DNA from: Laguncularia racemosa
Taxonomy: Eukaryota; Streptophyta; Magnoliopsida; Myrtales; Combretaceae
NCBI GenBank assembly: GCA_037954665.1
Contig: JBBMOL010000454.1
Coordinates: 124,001-188,000 of the forward strand
DNA: 64,000 nt
Direction of reading: 5' to 3'
This document shows, piece after piece, positions 56,512 through 64,000 of this stretch. Every line of letters begins with the position of its first letter. The stretch's first letter is position 1. The notes below the pieces were generated by a model that was not told the DNA's origin, made no database searches, and saw only the letters and a list, made by a program, of their open reading frames with translations. Both the position numbers and the translations under genes were made by a program.

Positions 56512-56962
56512 GTTCAAGCATCTGATCAAGAAAAGGAAGAGGGAAGTGATCTTTTCTAGTTGACGCATTTAACTTCCTGTAATCAACACAAACCCTCCAA
56601 CCATTCTAAACCCGAGTAGGAATTAACTCACCATCACAGTTTTCAATCACAGTCAAGCCTGTTTTCTTTGGAACAACTTGAATTGGACTTACCCATTTGT
56701 TATCGGAAATTGGATAGATCATACCTGCATCAAGAAGTTTCAAGATCTCTTTCTTAATTACCTCCATCATAGGCAGGTTCAAACGACGTTGAACTTCCCT
56801 TGAAGGTTTGCAATTATCTTCCATTAAAATCTTGTGCATGCATGTGGAGGGGCTTAGTCCTTTGATATCGGCTATGGACCATCCAATGGCTTCTTTATAC
56901 TCTCTTAGCACCCGAATCAACTTTTCTTCTTCTAAAGTACTTAGTTTGTTAGAGACTATCAC
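56512..56962 (-). pseudogene. Family E RT, N-terminal fragment
   Basis: Blocks NKLSTLEEEKLIRVLREYKE, AIGWSIADIKGLSPSTCMHK, REVQRRLNLPMMEVIKKEIL, SPIQVVPKKTGLTVI, TRV then TAG (56606-56608) where Gln is usual, and NGWRVCVDYRKLNASTRKDH. It joins 47913 in frame once the solo LTR is taken out. It runs into the N gap. Confidence 0.9.
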
Positions 56963-57462
56963 NNNNNNNNNNNNNNNNNNNNNNNNNNNNNNNNNNNNNN
57001 NNNNNNNNNNNNNNNNNNNNNNNNNNNNNNNNNNNNNNNNNNNNNNNNNNNNNNNNNNNNNNNNNNNNNNNNNNNNNNNNNNNNNNNNNNNNNNNNNNNN
57101 NNNNNNNNNNNNNNNNNNNNNNNNNNNNNNNNNNNNNNNNNNNNNNNNNNNNNNNNNNNNNNNNNNNNNNNNNNNNNNNNNNNNNNNNNNNNNNNNNNNN
57201 NNNNNNNNNNNNNNNNNNNNNNNNNNNNNNNNNNNNNNNNNNNNNNNNNNNNNNNNNNNNNNNNNNNNNNNNNNNNNNNNNNNNNNNNNNNNNNNNNNNN
57301 NNNNNNNNNNNNNNNNNNNNNNNNNNNNNNNNNNNNNNNNNNNNNNNNNNNNNNNNNNNNNNNNNNNNNNNNNNNNNNNNNNNNNNNNNNNNNNNNNNNN
57401 NNNNNNNNNNNNNNNNNNNNNNNNNNNNNNNNNNNNNNNNNNNNNNNNNNNNNNNNNNNNNN
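56963..57462. other. Assembly gap, exactly 500 N
   Basis: The round length marks a scaffold gap of unknown true size. The left side is mid-RT of family E, the right side mid-protease of a family B copy, so the two sides are not parts of one gene. Any ORF across it is artificial. Confidence 0.97.
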
Positions 57463-57822
57463 AACCATTAAAGAACTTGCAATATCGGTGCAACTACCAC
57501 TATCAATAATGATGCTACATACCTTACAACTCACATAGCACCTAGTATGAAAGATGTGCTCACTTTGTTCCTCATCAACATCTTCCTTAGTTTGTATGTT
57601 TAGAGCATGCCTAGTAACCAACATCTCTACTTTCACAGGACCCTCTATATCAACGTCACTACATTCCTCCAATGGTGGCATCTCTTCTTCAGTTCAACTG
57701 ACACTCTCTACATCACCATTATCCAAAACAACCATAACCCTCTTGTTTAGACATTGAGATGCAATGCACCTTAATCCTTGATGCCCGAAACACTTAATAA
57801 CGCATGATCTAGAAGAGGATTT
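57463..57822 (-). pseudogene. Family B protease N-terminal part and zinc knuckle, second copy
   Basis: Same blocks as the first copy: SEHIFHTRCYVSCKVC and IIDSGSCTDIASSLMV, then the gap. A stop not present in the first copy lies between knuckle and acidic stretch (Glu codon to TGA near 57690). Confidence 0.85.
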
Positions 57823-59742
57823 AATTTCAGTTTTACCTTTAGGATAGAGATTCCTTAGCCTTTACATCTTTCTTTTGCTTAGAGGCATCCTTTCTATTCT
57901 TCTAGTTTAACTTCCCTGAAGAGCTAGAAGCGAAGCCATACCTAAAGGTACCCTTAGACTTTAATTGCCTCTCTACCTTAATAGCCTTATGTAATAATTC
58001 CTCCATCTCCACATAATGATGCAACTCCACAACATTAGCTATCTCTCTATTCAAGCCATAAACAAATCTAGCCATTGTTGCCTCACAATCTTCTTCTATA
58101 TTAGCCCAAATCATAGTTACCTCCATCTCCTTATAATGATCTTAAACACTCATGGAACCTTGAGTCAGCCCCGACAACTTCCTATACAAGTCCCTATAGT
58201 AATAACTAGGTATAAACCTTTTTCTCAATATTACTTTCATCTCTTCCTATGAGTGAATAGGTCTCTTACATTTCTTCACCTACTGACCACAAGCTAATCC
58301 CACCAAATGCTAGCATAATCAGTGAACTTAATCGCTGCAAATTTAACCTTCTTCTCCTCAAAGTAAGTATGACAATCAAAGACATGTTCTATGATTCTCT
58401 TCTACACCAAATACAATTCAAGATCATTCTTCACTTGAAAAGAAAGGATTTTTGATAGGAATAAAAATCCGACAAGACCTATCATTAGGGCAAGAACTGA
58501 AGGATTTCAAATCTTGGCGTTGAGGGCCCATTTTGAGCAGATCGACCCCAGAATTATTTATATATTAACCTCTTTTCTATTATTCTTGTATTGTGTTTTC
58601 CAACAGGCACACTTATCATATTCTATAGGGCAATGGACAAACTCCCTCAGACTCAAATTGTGGGTTATCCATGAACCGACCTGAACCGGCGATGAGTTGG
58701 GCCGATGGATCCTATAGAAGACCGGCATCTTGAAGACCATTTCTTTTATATATTTACACTTTTATGAACTATTTTTGATTTTATTTGGTTTTGGGACACT
58801 TTTATTTCCTTGTAATTTTCATTTAGGGCTAGCCACCTTAAAAGTGGCAAACTTGTAATTTTGAGCACTTTTTAACCCTAGGAGTAGTAAGTATAAATAC
58901 TTGCTTAAGAGAGGGTTTGAGGAGGCTTATCATTTTGCAGATTAAACACTACATTTCACGTGAGAATTAGGGTTCATACCTTGGTTCCAAACTCTTATCA
59001 ATTTCAATCCCAAGAAGTTGAAATTGTGGCGAGTGCAACATCTTGAAATTGTGAGTTATATCAATTTCATTTTGTTGTGATTTCTTTTCTTCTCTAGTGT
59101 GTCATATCTAGGGTTGAATTGAGATATTTCTTGGTCAGATATCCTTGTTGTTATTCACGAATTCTTGTGATTATTTGAAGGAATTATCATATTAATCCAA
59201 TTCATCTTTAAGGATTTCCTTGATAACGTGATTTTCACCATTGGAAAGGGATTGTTTTGTTACGGTTTTTCTTTGTCAAATTCAGGCTTCATTTGCGTGG
59301 ATTACATGAAATTAGAGTGTTGTTAGAAGGCATTTTCATTGAAGTATTCTGATTATATCATTGGTTGTTTGAATTTCATCCTTTCATCATTAGGGTTCAT
59401 TTGAAAAGTGCCATTTTTGGATCCGATTTTGCCTTGACTTGAGATAGTTTTTCTTAAGTCCTTTGGATGTGCTTTTAAGTGTGTTTAGGCACATCAATTT
59501 TTATCTTAATGTTTCCTAAATTACTATTTTGCTTCTAAGCAACCCTTTTACCTCTCCTAAAGTAGTCACATCAACATGAGACTCCTCATCTTCCCCTCCT
59601 CATCCATATTCCTTTAGAAAGATTTAGGGTTAAAAGGAGATTCAAGATCATCTAACCTTCTATTAAAAAGTTTAAATTGATCTTAGATAACCTTCATAAA
59701 CAACTTCATATCAGAATCTACATTATCTCCTCCATTACTCAT
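57823..59742 (-). pseudogene. Family B gag, second copy, split by a solo LTR
   Basis: ATG at 59742, N-terminal part to 59497, then after the solo LTR the capsid (MEVTMIWANIEEDCEATMAR, FVYGLNREIANVVELHHY). One extra stop near 58144 compared with the first copy (Glu codon to TAA in the SVEDH block). Confidence 0.82.
58453..59496 (+). repeat. Solo family-A LTR, second copy
   Basis: TSD ATTTT on both sides, intact TG start. Differs from the first copy in a patch of about 80 bp (58930-59007), which equals the LTR of the P-type element instead. Confidence 0.9.
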
Positions 59743-60306
59743 GTTTTGCAACCTGCAAAGAGTTTGTTAGTAAAAGGAGAGTTTTCCTCTCAAACACCTC
59801 CCCCACATGTTTACACTTAAAAATATGGATTTGAATCACTCGTGTTTCACTTAATTATTTTTTTTTACCTAATAAACTTCTCCTTACAAGCTCTTTAATA
59901 AGAACCTATCGATGACCCTACCAAACAGTAATTAACAACAAAGTAATACTAAGAACAAAGGAATAACTCTACCTAAGCAATTTAAAGAGGGAATTTCTTA
60001 TCAAGATTTTTTTTTTAATTCAGATTGTGCAATAAGTATTGATTGCACAACGTAATCTTGATTTTTTTTATACGAATTTATTTTCTTCTTCTTCTTCTTT
60101 TTTTAACTCTTTAAACATAAATTAAAATTGTAGAGTAATAGCAAAAAATCAAATCAATGAAGAACATGAACAAGATGAAATTTTTTTTATGAACAAGAAC
60201 AATAACAAAAATAAAAACTTAAGAACTAAAAGCATGAAAGATAACAATCAAATAATCAAAGGATAGATAACACCTGATTTTCAAAAGCCAAAGCTTTGAT
60301 ACCAAT
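59743..60306 (-). other. Family B leader and primer site, second copy
   Basis: As in the first copy; primer site 60293-60304 (sense TGGTATCAAAGC). Confidence 0.78.
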
Positions 60307-60996
60307 TGATGCGAACCCTAGGCTAAGATGAACCTAAAACCCAATCAAATGGAAAAGGTACCCTAGGATCATCTTGAAAACAAGCCAACAAAACTTGACC
60401 CTAATCCACAATCTCAAATTAAAACCAGAGTTATAACGGAATTTTGATCACCACAAGTTATCTTAATAAGATCAAATTAAGTTCTTGATAAAGAACAAAG
60501 AAGAATTTTGTAATTTCATATGAATAGAGTACCTCAATTTGACCATTAAAAGACTATTTATAGTCTTTACAAATAAAGGAAACAAATGACAAAAGAAATC
60601 ACAAGAAAAAAAAATGAAGGCTGGCTTTTAAAGTCGACCTAAATTCCTAAGCTAGATAAGTAGGCTGGTGGCCAACATCTACAACGCCGATAGCCTTTAA
60701 AGGTAAAGCCGGCGGCCTTCAACATCTTCTAAGCAATGACATCCTTCAAGCTCAAAATTTCCATTTATTAGTGTTATTCTAAGCTTTGATCTTCAATATT
60801 ATTATTAGAGATGCTTGAAAAATGGAAAATGATCCCTTCATCTCTTGGATTGCTAAACTACAATGCTTGGTCTAGATGATCTTGAACAAGTTCATTTAAA
60901 GCTTGCTCCATGTGTTTTGTTCGTGCCCTTGTCATTGGTCTTCCAATTCCTTCCAATGGATCATTAAAAAGAGTTGGTATAAGCTGATTGTCATCA
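60307..60996 (-). repeat. Family B 5' LTR, second copy
   Basis: 690 bp, with the silent pol tail (GRPMTRARTKHMEQALNEL). It is followed by AGTGT, the ancestral form of the TSD. Confidence 0.88.
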
Positions 60997-61602
60997 AGTG
61001 TGATTCCAACTATTGTCTGGTGTAATAAGTATTTTAAAGGCAACATTAATTAGCTTAATGAGGTTAAAGATTAGAAATCTTAGATTGAAAGATCCTTTAA
61101 GGCTTTTGAAGTGCCTTAAAATTTGAAATTGAGTTACGACACTTATTTATTGCAATTAAGAGCACAAACTTAGTAAGAGTCTAAGAAGTGGTTTGATAAG
61201 AGTCAAAGAAGTGGTTTGATAAGGATCTAAGAAGAGGTCTATGCAGCCACCAATTACTTCGGATGCTTTTAAGCATGAGTTTCTAGAGCATTATTTTCTT
61301 AAGAGCCTTTAAGTGAAGTACAATGAGGATTTGTTTACCATACAAGTTAGAGGACATGGTATAGATCAATATGAGGTTGAGTTTAATTATTCATTGCAGT
61401 TTTGCTCCCCTAGAATACTAGTAGAGTGATAGGCTAAAGAGGTAGGTATTTGTAAGGGGATTGGATCTGAAGTTAGGTAGAAGGTTGATAGAGTTTGAAG
61501 TCTATACATTTAGAGAGAGGGTAGAAAAAGCAAGAGTGCTAAAGAATGCCCAAAAGCAAGAAGCTAAGACTTTAAGGTGTAGGGTGAATGTTTTTAGGAA
61601 GA
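60997..61602 (+). pseudogene. Family C gag fragment, second copy
   Basis: Same decayed gag as 17757-18362 (DAFKHEFLEHYFLKSL, GHGIDQYEVEFNYSLQFCSP). Here DQYEVEF keeps Glu where the first copy has Lys. Confidence 0.75.
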
Positions 61603-61607
61603 GATAT

Positions 61608-62633
61608 TGATGTGCTCAAAACCACTTTCAAGCACAATCAAATGACTCGAGAAAAACAATTCTCAAGTCTCATACAAACCGATTCAATCCACTAGGAAAT
61701 TGCGTGACCTAAAGGAACTTTGATGAAATCCAATGGTTCAAAGATTCAATTAACTTCCACTAATGATCAATTTCACTAATCAACAATAAGAACAAGTGAA
61801 TTTACACGTGAAATGGATGAAAAAGAAAAGCACAAAAACCGTGATCTCAAATCCTTCCAACAATTCCAATTCACGCCAATCACTAAAGAGCATTCAATCT
61901 CAAATGAATAATCAACCTTACAAGATGATTATCCACAAATTACAATCACCAATAAGTCCAAGAAAGATTCAAATCTACCTTAGATATGACTCACTAGAGA
62001 AGAAATAAACAACAACAAAGATGAATCGATATGACTCACAATTATCCTTTGTCGCACTCGCCACAATTCCAATTCTTGGGTTGAAATTGATAAGAGATTT
62101 TTGGAATTAGGAAACCCTAAGCCCTCTCACATTAAAGTGAAGTGTATAATCTACAAAATGGTCTCCTCAAACCCTCTCTTAAGCAAGTATTTATACTTGC
62201 TACTCCTAGTGTTAAAAGTGCTCAAAATTACAAGTTTTCCACTTTTAAGGTGGCTAACCCTAAATGAAAATTACAAGGAAATAAAAGTGTCCCAAAATGA
62301 TTACAACATAAATATTCCATGCAAATGAAAAATATATAAAAGAAATTGGTCTTCAACATGCTGGTCTTCTATAGGATCTATCGGCCTAGCTCATCGCCGG
62401 TTCAGGTCGGTCCATGGATAACCTACAAGCTGAGTCTGAGGGAGTTTGTCCATTGCCCTATGAAATATGATAAGTGTGCCTGTTGGAAAACACAATACAA
62501 GAATAATCGAAAAGAGGTTAATATATAAATAATTCCAGGGTCAATCTGCTCAAAATGGGCCCTCAACGCCATGATTTGAAAAACTTTAGTTCTTGCCCTA
62601 ATGATAGGTCTTGTTGGATTTTTATTCCTATCA
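61608..62633 (-). repeat. 3' LTR of the G-type element, second copy
   Basis: 1026 bp; same ends as the first copy; sense start codes for the tail PTRPIIRARTKVFQIMALRA. Confidence 0.9.
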
Positions 62634-63960
62634 TCTCCTCGGGCCTCAAAAAGTTTTGTCCTTAAATCTGGTAGATCAAAAGCAATAGAGACTTTGTTTT
62701 CTCCTAGCAATCCATCTGAAGAAGAATCTCTACAGAATCCCAATATCTGAAATACTATAGGTGGTGATTGTTTTCTCTCCTCCATTTCTAGGATGTATCT
62801 CATCTGCAACACAAATAATGACCCATTATCCACTGAGTTGTCCCCTATCTCAACCCATTTCTCTAATATTGTATCCTCCTTTTCTAACTCATCTGCATGT
62901 TGTTGATCCTGATGGTCTTCTAGTGGTTGGCCCAACTTCTCATTACCCTCTGAGACCTCTGAAGGTGAACACAAATGTCTCTGAACATTCTGGCCCTCTA
63001 AGGATAGACTCATGTGACTCTGATCCTCAAAATACTCCAATGGTGTACTCAACTGCTTGTGAACCTCTAGTGTCTTTGAAGGAGAACATAATTGACCCTG
63101 AACAGTTTGGTTCCCTAGTAGTCTGCTCCTAGTAACCTGGAATGAATAGGATTGCCTCTGTCTTTCCACTTTCAAGGCTAACTGTATAGCCTCATCAAGT
63201 GTACTATATCTCTGAAGCTCAACTACACAAGCTATCTCATACTTAAACCAGTTACAAAACGTGCTAGGGTTTGTTCAGGAGGTTCAACTGATCCACATCT
63301 GATCACTAGTATCTCAAACTCCTGTACATAGTCATCCACTGTTTTACCCCCCTGTCTCAGTGTCTGGAGACGCATAAATAACTCATGCCTGTAGTGTTTC
63401 GGTATAAACCTATTCCTCAAAACTCGTTTCATGTCTCTCCAAATGTGTATTTCGGTCTCTCCATCCATTCGCCTACTGATCACCATATTTCTCCACCACA
63501 AAGCGGCATACCCTATGAACTCTACGGCTGCAAAGCGTACCCTAGAGTCTTCATCAATCCCATAACACTTGAAAAGACCCTCAACTTGGTCTTCCCAGTT
63601 TAGGTAATCATCGGCGGAACCCTTACCATCAAATGAAGGCATTTGTAGCTTCGCACATTGTAGTTCTCGAGGTGGTCTAAATTCCCTGTCCGGGTATGGA
63701 TTAACCCCAAAATTATCATCTCTACCTTCCCTAAGAGCATGATAATCTCCTTCTACTCCAGATGGTGCCTGAAGGTTTACCACAGGTGGTGGTGATAATG
63801 TCATCCTATCAATTCTTGTTGCCAATGTAGCAACAATTGTGGTAAGGTCCTGAAGTTGCTCATCTAGAGTTCTTCCACTTGTATTTCGACGACCTAGTCT
63901 GCCACCCACTTGGCTATTGGCCTCATTGCCAATGTCCCCATTCACACTATCATATGACAT
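62423..63960 (-). pseudogene. G-type gag with linker and tail, second copy
   Basis: ATG at 63960; capsid blocks as in the first copy. It has the same one-base loss after ARFV, so the protein would end at LSMR. Linker repeats lie at about 62905-63130. Only a few residue changes against the first copy. Confidence 0.88.
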
Positions 63961-64000
63961 GTTTGTGGATGCGATTTATCTAAAGTACAAATGTAATCTC
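63961..64000 (-). other. Start of the G-type leader, second copy
   Basis: First 40 bp of leader before the window edge, same as 20722-20761. Confidence 0.7.

Larger units (their letters stand above)
42565..56962 (-). mobile_element. Family E, Athila-like element with pol, 5' part lost at the gap
   Basis: Sense order visible: RT N-terminal part (56962 down to 56512), then, across a solo LTR insertion, RT-RNase H-IN (47913 to 45530), 3' untranslated region and 3' LTR (44184-42565). Gag, protease and 5' LTR would lie at or beyond the N gap. Pol is nearly intact: the visible stops are two TAG and one TGA, plus any in the gap. Confidence 0.87.
57463..60996 (-). mobile_element. Family B, 5' part, second copy
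   Basis: Holds protease N-terminal part, zinc knuckle, gag (split by the solo LTR), leader, primer site and 5' LTR. The rest of pol and the 3' LTR would lie left of the gap, but that side holds a different element. TSD AGTGT (60997-61001). Confidence 0.9.
57463..64000. repeat. Second copy of 14221-20761 (duplication or duplicate contig)
   Basis: Collinear over the full 6.5 kb to the window end with offset 43242 to 43239. About ten single-base differences in the first kilobase by eye. It includes pieces of family B, solo LTR, family C gag and the G-type element in the same nested order, with the same insertion points. Confidence 0.95.
61608..64000 (-). mobile_element. G-type element, second copy, runs off the window
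   Basis: Same insertion point (GATAT at 61603-61607) as the first copy. 3' LTR, linker and gag are present; leader and 5' LTR lie beyond the right edge. Confidence 0.9.

Noticed and set aside
56606..57681. ORFs that span the N block
   Set aside because: They are made of undetermined codons; the two sides belong to different elements.

Overview
The window is plant nuclear DNA, most likely from a eudicot, made almost entirely of nested LTR retrotransposons of the Ty3/gypsy superfamily. I see no host gene, no rRNA or tRNA gene and no CRISPR array. The plant call rests on initiator-Met primer-binding sites (TGGTATCAGAGC type), an Athila-type Asp primer-binding site (TGGCGCCGTTGCCGGGGA), plant-type gag, protease, reverse transcriptase (RT) and integrase (IN) motifs, and elements stacked inside each other, as in pericentromeric heterochromatin. 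Family names (A, B, C, D, E) are local labels; clade names (CRM-like, Athila-like, Tekay/Del-like) are judged by eye from motifs.

Layout. 1-3837 is the 3' part of a + strand gag-protease element (A2), inserted in an older LTR (3843-4518). An old + strand gag (family C) is split into 4567-4788, 17757-18362 and 22878-23030. Between the first two pieces sits a 13-kb minus-strand CRM-like element (family B, 4789-17756, target-site duplication (TSD) AGTGT/AGCGT). It carries three younger insertions: a solo LTR (6520-7723, TSD CTATC), a protease-only element (8666-13065, TSD AGTAG) and a solo LTR (15211-16253, TSD ATTTT). Between the second and third pieces sits a gag-only element (18368-22872, TSD GATAT). 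A decayed minus-strand Athila-like gag-pro-pol (23040-25103 plus 32010-32420) is split by a second protease-only element (25104-32009, TSD ACATT/ATATT), whose 5' LTR was hit by a CRM-like element (family D, 28022-29937), itself hit by a + strand A5 element (29938-31897); a large deletion removed the rest of D and A5. A Tekay/Del-like LTR and gag (32986-35743) is interrupted by A4 (35744-42564), which contains A4b (37945-41814, TSD CTTCG) and an Athila-like element with a nearly intact pol (family E, 42565-56962). In that pol lies a solo E LTR (TSD TAAAC/CAAAC), and in that LTR a pol-less E element (49179-56119, TSD GTTGT). A 500-N gap (56963-57462) follows. After it, 57463-64000 repeats 14221-20761 at about 99% identity by eye.

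How the parts fit. Family A (A, A2-A5) has no RT or IN in any copy seen here. Its members carry gag plus protease, gag without protease, or protease without gag, but share one LTR design: a TATA box inside an inverted repeat, a Met primer site just after the LTR, and in several subfamilies an LTR-encoded GPITRARAK-like tail also found at the pol end of the CRM-like B and D elements. The simplest reading is a group of non-autonomous elements mobilised by CRM-like partners. Two LTR forms have grown by capturing a primer-binding site and part of the leader. Athila-like family E shows the same split, with one pol-bearing and one pol-deleted copy. Every coding region has stops or frameshifts; in E they look like decay of methylated cytosines.
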